DNA from: Cyclobacteriaceae bacterium YHN15
GTDB lineage: Bacteria > Bacteroidota > Bacteroidia > Cytophagales > Cyclobacteriaceae
NCBI GenBank assembly: GCA_003797895.1
Contig: RKQB01000003.1
Location: 496,001-560,000, forward strand
Length of the DNA stretch: 64,000 bases
Direction: 5' to 3'
In this document: in pieces, positions 52,623 through 60,857 of the stretch
Layout: each line of letters opens with the position of its first letter
Numbering within the stretch: position 1 is the first letter of the stretch
Notes under the pieces: model-generated
What the model was told of the DNA's origin: nothing
Seen by the model: only the letters and a program-made list of their open reading frames with translations
Databases searched by the model: none
Translations under genes and position numbers: made by a program

Positions 52623-53373
52623 TAAGTGACCAATCGTATTTTAGGTGTGATATTTTGGCATTAGAACTAATCCTTACATTAGAATAAACGTTAAGATAGT
52701 CAATTAAACTTCCATTTTTGGTAAAGTCACCCTTGAACCAAGAAAAAATCTGGGATATTTCAACCCCATTTGCTGTTATTTTATTCCTGGCAGGATCGTT
52801 TATAAAACTTTTAGCTACTTTATCCAACTGGGAATCAATATACTCAGGACGAAATGCTTCATTCAGTAATTTTGGACAAGAAACAGAGGCACAGTTGATA
52901 GCGAAATGAATTCTTGGTTCATCAAATTCCTTTCTCAATATTTTATGTTCTATTTCATCTAAGGAAGCATCCTTTCCTCCGATTTTAAAAAATTTAATAT
53001 GCCAGACGGTATTCACCAAAGGTATACTTACTTTGGGGTCCAAATCCTTTATACTTTTCACAGGATAGTTATCGATAATGAGTTTAATGGTAAATGCATT
53101 ATAGACGTTGATCCAGTAGGCAAGCTGCTCTTCTTTGGTCCAGGTTTTCCTATCAGGGGCATTGTTACTCAATAACTCCAGGTAATTTTCGAATTTCGAT
53201 CTGTCCTGTATGAACCCCTTGTAGTTAACCATTCCTTGCACATTCACATGTTTTTTCAATAATTCATCGAATAATTGATGCGATGGTGATGCAGAATATG
53301 ATTGGCCTAATTCTGAGTATCCACAGGAATGGTTGAAAAGAAACAAACTCAGGTAAATAAACAAGACCTTCAT
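52615..53373 (-). CDS. DUF547 lipoprotein
   Basis: 252 residues. Signal MKVLFIYLSLFLFNHSC with lipobox-like Cys17. DUF547 hallmarks are AYWINVYNAFTIKLI (near 85), IHFAINCASVSCPKL (with a Cys pair) and the final LKYDWSLNE. The fold belongs to the papain/transglutaminase-like group, but no reaction is established. Overlap with the oxidoreductase gene and the position just after the rhodanese gene (18-base gap) place it in the redox operon. Confidence 0.88.
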   Translation of the reverse strand: MKVLFIYLSLFLFNHSCGYSELGQSYSASPSHQLFDELLKKHVNVQGMVNYKGFIQDRSKFENYLELLSNNAPDRKTWTKEEQLAYWINVYNAFTIKLIIDNYPVKSIKDLDPKVSIPLVNTVWHIKFFKIGGKDASLDEIEHKILRKEFDEPRIHFAINCASVSCPKLLNEAFRPEYIDSQLDKVAKSFINDPARNKITANGVEISQIFSWFKGDFTKNGSLIDYLNVYSNVRISSNAKISHLKYDWSLNE

Positions 53374-53391
53374 TTTTGAATAATTTACATT

Positions 53392-53886
53392 TTAATAAAC
53401 TTTTTCCCCTTTATTCACCCAAATACCCCAGGTTTTACTGTAAACATGTATTTTCTTTGTGGGCAATTTATCTGAAAAAACAGGTTTTTCTTCATTCACC
53501 CAATGAAAAATGCCTCCATAAAGGTTATAAACTTCCTTAAAACCCTCAGCCTTTAATTTTTTGCCTATATCCTGACTTCTCGCCCCTATTGAACAATAGA
53601 CAATGATGGTTTGGTCTTTGGGAATGTCTTTTACCCTTTCAAAAGAAAAATCATCATACCCCACCCACCTTGCACCGTCAATATGACTGACTTCATACTC
53701 TTCCTTTTCTCTAGTATCGAGTAAAACTGCATTTTGTAAAATCTCTTCCTGTTCTAAGTGAACCAACGGAAAGTCTTTGTCATAAACCCCTTTAAGCAAT
53801 GTCTTATATGCCATGCTTTGCGCCATCAGGCTCTGACTAAATAAAGCAAAAAACAGAAAAATGATGAATGTGGATTGCAGTTTCAT
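53392..53886 (-). CDS. Periplasmic rhodanese-domain protein
   Basis: 164 residues. Signal peptide MKLQSTFIIFLFFALFSQSLMA, cleavage before QSMA. Rhodanese domain about 40-135 with LLDTREKEEYEVSHIDGA and active-site Cys98 in VYCSIGARS (CxxGxR form), followed by NLYGGIFHW. Rhodaneses carry sulfane sulfur as a Cys-persulfide. The C-terminal tail (KIHVYSKTWGIWVNKG) is extra. As first gene of the redox group it may deliver or take sulfur in the periplasm. Confidence 0.9.
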   Translation of the reverse strand: MKLQSTFIIFLFFALFSQSLMAQSMAYKTLLKGVYDKDFPLVHLEQEEILQNAVLLDTREKEEYEVSHIDGARWVGYDDFSFERVKDIPKDQTIIVYCSIGARSQDIGKKLKAEGFKEVYNLYGGIFHWVNEEKPVFSDKLPTKKIHVYSKTWGIWVNKGEKVY

Positions 53887-53920
53887 AAATCATGAACATC
53901 AATTGCTCAAAAATAATTTC

Positions 53921-53958
53921 AAAAAAATACCTTTAAAGCGATTCTCACTTTAAAGGTA
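53921..53958 (-). terminator. Terminator of the Crp/Fnr gene
   Basis: Perfect 11-bp inverted repeat TACCTTTAAAG / CTTTAAAGGTA with a 9-base loop (53928-53958), followed on the minus strand by seven T (plus strand A-run 53921-53927). It separates the regulator from the rhodanese gene. Confidence 0.85.
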
Positions 53959-53981
53959 CAGGGTAGTAATTTAAATTTCAT

Positions 53982-54695
53982 TTAACCATAAAAATCAGAT
54001 AGTCTGGCCAAGCCTTTTTTATCCAATACAATGATTTTCTTCCCTTGGTATTCAATGAGCTCATCTTTTTTAAATTCGGAAAGCAACCGGATTACGGTTT
54101 CTGTTGCGGTGCCTACCAAACCTGCAATTTCCTCTCTGGTAAGAACAATATCAATTTTATCCCCTTCGTTTCCATCTATTCCATACGTTTCACTTAACTT
54201 CAATAAGGTAAATGCCAATCTTTCCCGTATAGATTTTTGCGTGGCATCTGTCAGCTTGCTCTCCATAATTCCCAAATCGTGACAAAGTGCTTTGGTGACC
54301 CTTCTGTGGAATTCTGTATCATCGGACAATACTTTCAAAAATGATTCCCTTGGGACAAAACAAATATTGGCGTCTTCCACAATTGTAGCAGAATTTGAGT
54401 AAGATTCCTCTCCCAACAAAGAAGCATAACCTAGAAAATCACCTTTTTTTGCCAATCGGATTATCTGCTCTTTTCCGTTTGAGGCTGTTTTATAAACTTT
54501 AACTACCCCATCGCTGATACAAAAAACACCTAAAGGTTTTGTGCCTTCATAAAATAAAATCTGCCCTTTCTTATGGGTAATTAAATTTTTACTTTCTGAT
54601 AATTGACATAAATGAGGCTCCGAAACATTGGAGAACAACGAAAATTTCCTACTCATGCATAATTCACAGGGAGTATTTTTTTGCTGAACTTTCAT
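53982..54695 (-). CDS. Crp/Fnr family transcriptional regulator
   Basis: 237 residues: cyclic-nucleotide-binding-like beta roll (about 30-150) and winged HTH (about 160-235, LTREEIAGLVGTATETVIRLL as recognition part). The N-terminus has CELC (Cys10 and Cys13), Cys30 and another Cys near 137 (KALCHDLG). FNR uses four such cysteines for an oxygen-labile 4Fe-4S cluster, but the spacing here differs, so sensing is uncertain. A TGAC-N4-GTCA box lies 57 bases upstream, suggesting self-control. It is terminated before the rhodanese-redox operon. Confidence 0.88.
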   Translation of the reverse strand: MKVQQKNTPCELCMSRKFSLFSNVSEPHLCQLSESKNLITHKKGQILFYEGTKPLGVFCISDGVVKVYKTASNGKEQIIRLAKKGDFLGYASLLGEESYSNSATIVEDANICFVPRESFLKVLSDDTEFHRRVTKALCHDLGIMESKLTDATQKSIRERLAFTLLKLSETYGIDGNEGDKIDIVLTREEIAGLVGTATETVIRLLSEFKKDELIEYQGKKIIVLDKKGLARLSDFYG

Positions 54696-54751
54696 AGAGA
54701 CAAGTTGTAATTAACTTCAATTAACATAATCCTTAAATCTAATCAAAAACA

Positions 54752-54763
54752 TGACAAAAGTCA
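54752..54763 (-). promoter_or_regulatory. TGAC-N4-GTCA box upstream of the Crp/Fnr gene
   Basis: Perfect inverted repeat TGAC-AAAA-GTCA. It resembles sites of DNR/FNR-type regulators (TTGAC/TTGAT-N4-GTCAA/ATCAA) at the core. Its centre is about 62 bases before the start codon. Confidence 0.5.
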
Positions 54764-55243
54764 CTTATTTTTACAATTAAATTTAGGTATATCCATAATC
54801 TGCACATAGTTACCGGTTTTTTCATCAAATGCCAAAAAAATGTGGTTTACCCCATTTGTAATGCCCAAAAACCAGGCTTTTAAACTATTATTATATAAAA
54901 AAATCTGCTCTACTGTTTTTTGAGTTAGCATTACATTGGGAGCCTTACATTCAATTAATAAAAAGGGCTTTCCCTGTCTATCTCTAACCAAAATATCAAA
55001 CCTTTTTTGGAGTTTATTGTATTGAACCCCTTTCTCCAATGCAAATAGACTTTTTGGGTAATCATGAAATTGAATTAAAAACCAAATCATATGTTGTCTC
55101 ACCCATTCTTCAGGTGTCAATATCAAAAATTTCTTCCGCAATGAATCGAAAATGCTTAATTTACCATTGTCTTCTACAATTCTAAAATTAAGAGCAGGAA
55201 AATTGAGCTTTTCTTGTAAAAAGGCATATCGATTTGATGTCAT
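54761..55243 (-). CDS. Orphan HsdR N-terminal-like protein (PD-(D/E)xK fold)
   Basis: 160 residues from the ATG at 55243 (MTSNRYAFLQEKLNFPALNF); an extension to 55303 is not conserved-looking. The nuclease motif is RFDILVRDRQGKPFLLIECKAP, the D-xn-ExK core of HSDR_N_2 domains. No HsdM, HsdS or helicase domain is present. Stand-alone proteins of this type are frequent in Bacteroidota and have no proven function. It shares the spacer holding the Crp/Fnr box. Confidence 0.78.
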   Translation of the reverse strand: MTSNRYAFLQEKLNFPALNFRIVEDNGKLSIFDSLRKKFLILTPEEWVRQHMIWFLIQFHDYPKSLFALEKGVQYNKLQKRFDILVRDRQGKPFLLIECKAPNVMLTQKTVEQIFLYNNSLKAWFLGITNGVNHIFLAFDEKTGNYVQIMDIPKFNCKNK

Positions 55244-55446
55244 GGTACAAATATGAAGGCTTTTCTTTGATTCATAAAAATAGTGTTTCCAACAAGTTGA
55301 CAAAAACCATGAAATAAATAATAGATTCCTGTATCCTGTTTGAATAAAAAATTAATTGTCTTAGAAAGGTGAAGTTACAAATACGTAAAGGAAGGGATTG
55401 CTAAATGCAAAACTATGATGAGAATGCCCATTTCTTCGAAAAGAGG

Positions 55447-55788
55447 TCAGGCAGTTTCCTTACTTATCTGGTACCTGATGGCTTCCGCCACAAAACTGTT
55501 CAAAGAAGTCTTGGTCTCCATGGCCATAAGAGCCGCCTTTTGGTGCAACGAAGCCGGTATCCTTACATTAAAACTTCCCTTAAACGGCTTCTCAGGGGAT
55601 TTCCCCCTTTCCTTACAATCAGCTAAATAACTTTCAACTGCCTCTTTAAAATCTTTTTCCAGAAGCTTTCCGGTTTCTCCCTCATAGGAGATCAGTCCTT
55701 TGATCCCCAAAACTTTTCCATAGAGCAGGCTGTCCTCAGGACTGTATTCAATACTGCCCGTATAACCTTTGTATTCCAGATATTTCAT
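55447..55788 (-). CDS. HicB family antitoxin without an intact HicA
   Basis: 113 residues. N-terminal HicB partial RNase H-like fold (MKYLEYKGYTGSIEYSPEDS, LYGKVLGIKGLISYEG) and C-terminal ribbon-helix-helix (FNVRIPASLHQKAALMAMETKTSLNSFVAEAI). No HicA frame is found on either side: upstream the ComEA-like gene ends 73 bases away, and downstream there are about 200 bases of non-coding DNA. A 15-codon frame directly before it could be a HicA remnant. The antitoxin may have been kept as a regulator. Confidence 0.82.
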   Translation of the reverse strand: MKYLEYKGYTGSIEYSPEDSLLYGKVLGIKGLISYEGETGKLLEKDFKEAVESYLADCKERGKSPEKPFKGSFNVRIPASLHQKAALMAMETKTSLNSFVAEAIRYQISKETA

Positions 55789-55832
55789 AACTCCAGTATT
55801 TCCTCTACCTGTTTCAATTGGTACTGCTTCAT
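55785..55832 (-). pseudogene. Possible HicA toxin N-terminal remnant (15 codons)
   Basis: ATG at 55832 reads MKQYQLKQVEEILEL and stops with a TGA that overlaps the hicB ATG (ATGA). The pattern M-K-x-Y-x-x-K-x-V-x-x-I-L-E recalls HicA N-termini, but 15 residues are too few to be certain. Confidence 0.3.
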
Positions 55833-55860
55833 AATACCGCTTGGATGGGAAATCAGCCTT

Positions 55861-56556
55861 TCAAAATTCCAAATAAGGCTCAAGACGGGAAATCCATTCC
55901 TGATTGAAGATCTTGATCTTAAGCAAATCCTCTGCCTTGGTATAATAACCGTGCTGCTCCCTGTAAGCCACGATTACTTTTGCTGCTCCATAATTGATAT
56001 AGGGATGCTTTGCCAGCAAGGAAACATCGGATTCGTTGATCGAAAGCTTTCGGATGACGCCTGGCTTGAAAACAAAGTATTCAAAAATCCTTTCCAACAC
56101 TTCCGGCGTCATCCCATATACATCCATGAGCTGTTCCTTATGGTAAATTCCACCAATATTATCTCTGAATTTAATGATCCGCCCGGCCATTGTAGCGCCT
56201 ATACCAGGGACAACCTGTAAAACAACCGAATCAGCTTCACTGAAGTCCATTGTATTAAATTCAGGAGGCTTCACCCTTTGATAATTCTTTATACTTTTTG
56301 TCGAATCCTGATTCCAGGAATCTGATTGCATCAATGAAGTTTTTTCGTAAGGCCTATAACCTGCCTCCATCAAACTATCTACTTTTTCCAAATACAATTG
56401 AAACTGCTCCTGGCTTTTGCTCTTGATCCATAATCCATAGACAGATGGAATTGAATAAAGGATGATCAGTGCAGGAAGAACAAGGATAAATCCGTTGGAT
56501 TCCCTTCGCGTAAAACCAAAATAGGATTTGAGAAAATAGAAAAGTCTGGATTTCAT
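55861..56556 (-). CDS. Helix-hairpin-helix protein, ComEA-like
   Basis: 231 residues from the ATG at 56556 (MKSRLFYFLKSYFGF). One membrane helix at about 21-45, a linker, then paired HhH motifs: VVPGIGATMAGRIIKFRDNIGG (about 115-137) and LLAKHPYINYGAAKVIVAYREQHG (about 180-203). ComEA binds DNA during natural uptake, and this anchor plus HhH arrangement fits that role; in Bacteroidota such proteins are common and often untested. No other competence gene is near. Confidence 0.83.
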   Translation of the reverse strand: MKSRLFYFLKSYFGFTRRESNGFILVLPALIILYSIPSVYGLWIKSKSQEQFQLYLEKVDSLMEAGYRPYEKTSLMQSDSWNQDSTKSIKNYQRVKPPEFNTMDFSEADSVVLQVVPGIGATMAGRIIKFRDNIGGIYHKEQLMDVYGMTPEVLERIFEYFVFKPGVIRKLSINESDVSLLAKHPYINYGAAKVIVAYREQHGYYTKAEDLLKIKIFNQEWISRLEPYLEF

Positions 56557-56758
56557 AAAAATTACATTTAAAATCACTCACTAAAAAGAATACCATAGAT
56601 TTCATCTATGGTACTTAAATTAATACAATTGGATAAAAATTCCAATTTTTCCGAGATTTGCATACAAGAAAATCCATGATCAGAAGAAAGTTTTATTTAG
56701 ACCGATTTTAAATTATCGATTAGGGCACTAAAATTTTCTTTTGCCGCCCAAAGTGGAT

Positions 56759-56766
56759 TAAATTTG
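56759..56766 (+). promoter_or_regulatory. Candidate -7 element (TAAATTTG) of hemA
   Basis: TAAATTTG fits TAnnTTTG, with a TTG at 56741-56743 (15-base spacing, slightly short). It lies 18 bases before the ATG at 56785. Confidence 0.4.
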
Positions 56767-56784
56767 TATGTTAAAGTTCAAAGA

Positions 56785-58062
56785 ATGCAAAACAAGTTTA
56801 GAGCCATAAGTTTGTCTTACAAGAATGCCCCTGTTGAAATCAGGGAGGTTATTGCTTTAGATGAAGGTTCTATTCATTCCTTATTGGTTAAACTAAAGGA
56901 TTTTTTCAGTATTACTGACACTTTGATATTATCCACTTGTAATCGTACTGAGGTATATTATACGCATGAACTTGATATCAGTGCAGAGATAATCAAGCTG
57001 ATAGGATTAGAAAAAGGCATCACCAATGTTGTGGATTACCTGGAATACTTTGATCTGATGAATGATGACCGTGAAGGCATTGAGCATTTGTTTAAGGTTT
57101 CAGTAGGTTTGGAAGCCCAAGTTGTAGGAGATATGCAAATTGCCAACCAGGTAAAAAGAGCTTATCAAGCTTCTGCTGATTTGGATATGGCGGGACCATT
57201 TTTGCATAGGCTTATGCATACCATATTTTTCACCAACAAAAGGGTAGTACAGGAAACAGCATTCAGAGATGGGGCTGCTTCTGTTTCTTATGCCGCGGTG
57301 GAGCTTATTGAAGAACTGACTTTCAATACTTACCAACCTAGGGTCCTGTTGATCGGAGTCGGTGAAATTGGCGAAGATGTGGCCAAGAATATGGTCCATA
57401 TCCCGGATGCTAAAGTTACCATCACCAACAGAACCTTCGAAAGGGCAAAAGCCTTAGCTGATGAACTGGGTTTTGAAGTAATTCCTTTTGAAGATTGCTT
57501 TGAGGCCATGAAAAATTCTGATGTGGTTGTGTCATCTATCATGAAGTCAGAACCCTTCATAACCAAATCGTTGGTGAAATCTATGGATATTCCCAGTTAT
57601 AAACTTTTTGTGGACCTTTCTGTCCCGAGAAGTATTGAAACCACGATTGAGGATGTTCCGGGTGTATTGCTTTACAATGTGGATAATATAAGGAGCAAGG
57701 CCACTGAAACTTTAGAAAGAAGATTGGCATCCATCCCTCAAGTGGAAAACATCATATCTGAAAGTATTGATGATTTTTATAATTGGAAAAAAGAGATGTT
57801 GGTCTCTCCTACCATTAATAAATTGAAAAACGCCCTTGAACAGATCCGTCAGGAGGAAATGTCAAGATTCTTGAAAAATGCCGATGAAAGTCAGGTCGCC
57901 ATTATTGACAGAATCACCAAGAGCATGATGCAAAAAATCCTGAAGGTTCCTGTTGTCCAACTACGGGCTGCCTGTCAACGCGACGATGCGGATAAATTGA
58001 TTGATATTATTTCAGATCTCTTCGATTTGGAAAAAGTGAGCGACAAAAAGAATGATGCTTAA
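56785..58062 (+). CDS. hemA: Glutamyl-tRNA reductase
   Basis: 425 residues from the ATG at 56785; the TTG at 56764 overlaps the promoter box and is not used. The catalytic cysteine is Cys52 in LSTCNRTEVYY; the NADPH Rossmann motif is LLIGVGEIGEDVAKN (near 183), and the C-terminal dimerisation helix follows. The enzyme reduces Glu-tRNA to glutamate-1-semialdehyde, the first step of tetrapyrrole synthesis by the C5 route. hemL and hemC are not adjacent. Convergent with the next gene by a 4-base overlap of stop regions. Confidence 0.96.
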   Translation: MQNKFRAISLSYKNAPVEIREVIALDEGSIHSLLVKLKDFFSITDTLILSTCNRTEVYYTHELDISAEIIKLIGLEKGITNVVDYLEYFDLMNDDREGIEHLFKVSVGLEAQVVGDMQIANQVKRAYQASADLDMAGPFLHRLMHTIFFTNKRVVQETAFRDGAASVSYAAVELIEELTFNTYQPRVLLIGVGEIGEDVAKNMVHIPDAKVTITNRTFERAKALADELGFEVIPFEDCFEAMKNSDVVVSSIMKSEPFITKSLVKSMDIPSYKLFVDLSVPRSIETTIEDVPGVLLYNVDNIRSKATETLERRLASIPQVENIISESIDDFYNWKKEMLVSPTINKLKNALEQIRQEEMSRFLKNADESQVAIIDRITKSMMQKILKVPVVQLRAACQRDDADKLIDIISDLFDLEKVSDKKNDA

Positions 58063-58949
58063 TAGTTAAGATTAAGCTCCTTTCTTAAAAACTCATCCTC
58101 TAACTTATTTCTTTTCCAATAATCTATGTTTTTCACCGCTTTACGTTTGGCATAGGTAATTTCTTTTTCCCCATTGGATTTGTTTTGGACTTCTTCCCAT
58201 TCCAAAATATGAAATGGAAAGTCATGCTCAAACATGATACGCAGCGTTCTGACTCCTGAACTATATGTCAATTCCAGTTTACTTCTGGTATCGCTCAACT
58301 TTTCTATTTGAATAAAGGCAGACTCAGCATTAAATTCCTTGTGACTTAGCCTCTGATAAAGAAGCGAAGGTAACATCTTGACATTTCCCAAAGGAATTTC
58401 AGAAGGGTTGATCCGGATCAGATTCCAAAGATCATCTTCCATCATCCCATTTACAGAAAAAGTTTGGTCACCTTCTTTTTCAAAGTAGGAAAAAAGCTTT
58501 CCTGAATAACTTTCTTCCCCTTTTTTGTTCAACTGTGAAAAGGTCTGTCCACACCATTCCTGTGAACTCGCTGTAAACTTAAGGCCATAACTTTTTTCTT
58601 TGGTTGGTGTAAATGCGGAGAGCATCATATGGTAAGGGTAAATACCCGTTACAAAATCCCTTGTCTGATTTAATTTCAACACACTTATTTTGTCCCTTCC
58701 CGCTTTTTCCGGGTCATCTAATTTCACCTGATTTTTTCTGGAAAAATCCTCTGTCACAAAAATCAATACCGCTTCTCCTTCACGTGCTTCACCATAGCGG
58801 TATTGCAGCAGGTCAAAGCTGCTGATTTCAGCTTTTCCCTGAAACCAATATTTGCCCCATTCTTCAAAATCCACATTCTTTCTCTCCGATCTGCCGCAGG
58901 ACATGATCCCCAAACCCAAGATGCCTAAAATAATCAGCTGATTTTTCAT
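58059..58949 (-). CDS. Uncharacterised lipoprotein
   Basis: 296 residues. Lipobox GIMSC (Cys18) after a hydrophobic stretch. Mature part is beta-rich with conserved-looking phrases WGKYWFQGKAEISSFDLLQYRYGE and SSQEWCGQTFSQLNKK. Related proteins in Bacteroidota are sometimes mislabelled septum formation inhibitor Maf; the Maf nucleotide-pyrophosphatase motifs are absent, so that name is rejected. Function unknown. It lies 6 bases after the Gfo/Idh/MocA gene on the same strand. Confidence 0.75.
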   Translation of the reverse strand: MKNQLIILGILGLGIMSCGRSERKNVDFEEWGKYWFQGKAEISSFDLLQYRYGEAREGEAVLIFVTEDFSRKNQVKLDDPEKAGRDKISVLKLNQTRDFVTGIYPYHMMLSAFTPTKEKSYGLKFTASSQEWCGQTFSQLNKKGEESYSGKLFSYFEKEGDQTFSVNGMMEDDLWNLIRINPSEIPLGNVKMLPSLLYQRLSHKEFNAESAFIQIEKLSDTRSKLELTYSSGVRTLRIMFEHDFPFHILEWEEVQNKSNGEKEITYAKRKAVKNIDYWKRNKLEDEFLRKELNLNY

Positions 58950-58954
58950 ATCTT

Positions 58955-60082
58955 CTATTCTTTATCTTTCAGGTAAATCCTTTTACCTGTTTTGGCAGAT
59001 TCAATGGCTGAAGACAGTATCTCTACCACCAAAAGATTGTTTTCCAATGAATATAAGCCGTAATCACTCACTTCCAGACTTCCTTTGATTACCCCGGCAA
59101 AATACTCAAATGCATTTATAATGGTACCGGTGTCCCGCACCTCGATCAAGCGTGGTGTTTCAGTCCCCTCGCCTTTAAATCTGGTCTTTAAATTTTTCCT
59201 GTCCAAAGCCATGCAATATCCGTTTGACCCATATACCTCCATATCCTTCCGGTCAAATGGCCAATTCCAGGATGCCTGTATTATGGCTTGTGCTTTCTTA
59301 TATTCAACCAAAATAGTGGTTTCATCATCGACCAAAGGATACGTCTCAGGCTTATGCGTCTGGCTTAAGGCCAACACGGAAACCGGCCTTTCACCCTGCA
59401 TTAAGGTAGTCATGATGTTTGCCCCATAGCAACCAAAATCTATCAATGCCCCCGCTCCGTTTTGCTCAGGATCGGTCAACCATTCCAAAAATTCAGGACC
59501 AACCCCGATTTCCTTGGGACCTCTATGGCCATGATGGAAAACAGCTTTTCTAATTGGTCCCAACTCACCTGTATCATGCAAAACATAATTGATGACCGCA
59601 TCAGTCGTCGGATACCAAGAAGTCTCATAATTGGTCAAAAGATGAATATCATTGGATTTTGCCAGATTTTCCATTTCCTCTGCATGGGCAACACTAAAAG
59701 CCAATGGTTTTTCCACCATCACGTGAATCCCCCTTGGGGCGCAATACCTGACTACATTCAGGTGTTCGGAAATCGGACCAAATGCCAAAGCGCCATCCGG
59801 CTGAAGTTCATCCAACATACGGTCCAAATCCGGAAAAAACAATGCATCATCAAGATTATATCTTTCTTTAAATTGTTGGATTAATGCAGCATTAGGTTCA
59901 TAAACCCCGACCAATTCGAAATCCCCTTGAAATTGCTTTTGAAAAATCCAGTGTGAATGGCCATGGCTCAAACCCACCATCACAAATTTAACAGGTTTCT
60001 CATCACCCTGTCGGGCTAAGAGTTGCTGTTGTATAATTAAGAATAAAAGGCTGAAAAAAATCCATCTGTATGTATTGGGCAT
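58955..60082 (-). CDS. Exported Gfo/Idh/MocA family oxidoreductase
   Basis: 375 residues. A signal-like N-terminus (about 7-22, FFSLLFLIIQQQLLA) precedes the Rossmann domain FVMVGLSHGHSHWI and the family motif VMVEKPLAFS (near 122, catalytic Lys). The C-terminal alpha/beta domain carries WNWPFDRKDMEVYGSNG. Exported members in Bacteroidota often oxidise sugars or sugar acids. It is coupled to the downstream unknown lipoprotein by a 5-base gap. Confidence 0.87.
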   Translation of the reverse strand: MPNTYRWIFFSLLFLIIQQQLLARQGDEKPVKFVMVGLSHGHSHWIFQKQFQGDFELVGVYEPNAALIQQFKERYNLDDALFFPDLDRMLDELQPDGALAFGPISEHLNVVRYCAPRGIHVMVEKPLAFSVAHAEEMENLAKSNDIHLLTNYETSWYPTTDAVINYVLHDTGELGPIRKAVFHHGHRGPKEIGVGPEFLEWLTDPEQNGAGALIDFGCYGANIMTTLMQGERPVSVLALSQTHKPETYPLVDDETTILVEYKKAQAIIQASWNWPFDRKDMEVYGSNGYCMALDRKNLKTRFKGEGTETPRLIEVRDTGTIINAFEYFAGVIKGSLEVSDYGLYSLENNLLVVEILSSAIESAKTGKRIYLKDKE

Positions 60083-60139
60083 ATCCCTGAGGTTTAAGGT
60101 ATTCTTATAAAAATAAGAAAAACATGGTGAAAAACCTTC

Positions 60140-60853
60140 TTATCTGTACTTCCAGATTGTCCAGAGAATTTTGTAGCCGGCACCAAAAACACCTTTGACA
60201 GTACCGCTGACTTTTGATACTCCGATTCTTTTCCTATAATCTACAGGTACTTCTGTGGTTTTCAATCCCAACTTTGCTGCCTTTATCTGCATTTCTATGG
60301 TCCAGCCATAATTCCGGTCCACCATCCCCAATGCCATGAGCTTCTCCCATTTAATGGCCCTGAAGGGACCCAAATCGGAATATTCAACTTTATAAATCCA
60401 TTTCATCAGGGTAGTGGACAACCAATTTCCGAAAACCTGTGGAATTGTCATAGATCCGCTTTGTCTGTTTCCTTTCGCCCTTGAACCAATCACCATATCA
60501 AAATCATTTTCCAGGATAGGTTGGATTACATCAGACAACTGCTCCGGGAAATCACTGTAATCCCCATCCAAAAACACCAAAATATCCGGAGTAGCACCTA
60601 GAGATGCCAAAAAAGACATGCCTGTAAGACAGGCTTTTCCATATCCCATCTGTCTTTCCTCCAAAACCATAGCTCCAGCATGCTGTGCCACCAAGGGGGT
60701 ATTGTCAGTGGAATTATTATTTACCACCACAACATGCCTGACAAATTTTGGGATGTCTCTGATCACCTTTCCAATGGAATCTTCTTCATTAAAAGCCGGA
60801 ATCAGAACATCAATGGTAACTTCTTTGAGACTTAATAAGGTACTTTCAGACAT
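60140..60853 (-). CDS. Family 2 glycosyltransferase (DPM1/GtrB-like)
   Basis: 237 residues from the ATG at 60853 (MSESTLLSLKEVTIDVLIPA); a longer frame to 60919 overlaps the gene ahead. GT-A motifs are LIPAFNEEDSIG, VNNNSTDNTP and FLDGDYSDFPEQ (DxD). No membrane helix, unlike GtrB. Such enzymes make polyprenyl-phosphate sugars or add sugars to surface glycans. It lies 4 bases after the trans-sulfuration gene, an unexpected partner, so the pairing may be incidental. Confidence 0.88.
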   Translation of the reverse strand: MSESTLLSLKEVTIDVLIPAFNEEDSIGKVIRDIPKFVRHVVVVNNNSTDNTPLVAQHAGAMVLEERQMGYGKACLTGMSFLASLGATPDILVFLDGDYSDFPEQLSDVIQPILENDFDMVIGSRAKGNRQSGSMTIPQVFGNWLSTTLMKWIYKVEYSDLGPFRAIKWEKLMALGMVDRNYGWTIEMQIKAAKLGLKTTEVPVDYRKRIGVSKVSGTVKGVFGAGYKILWTIWKYR

Positions 60854-60857
60854 AAAA

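Noticed and set aside
58059..58949. Septum formation inhibitor Maf
   Set aside because: The label is used for similar proteins, but Maf motifs are missing and the protein is a lipoprotein.
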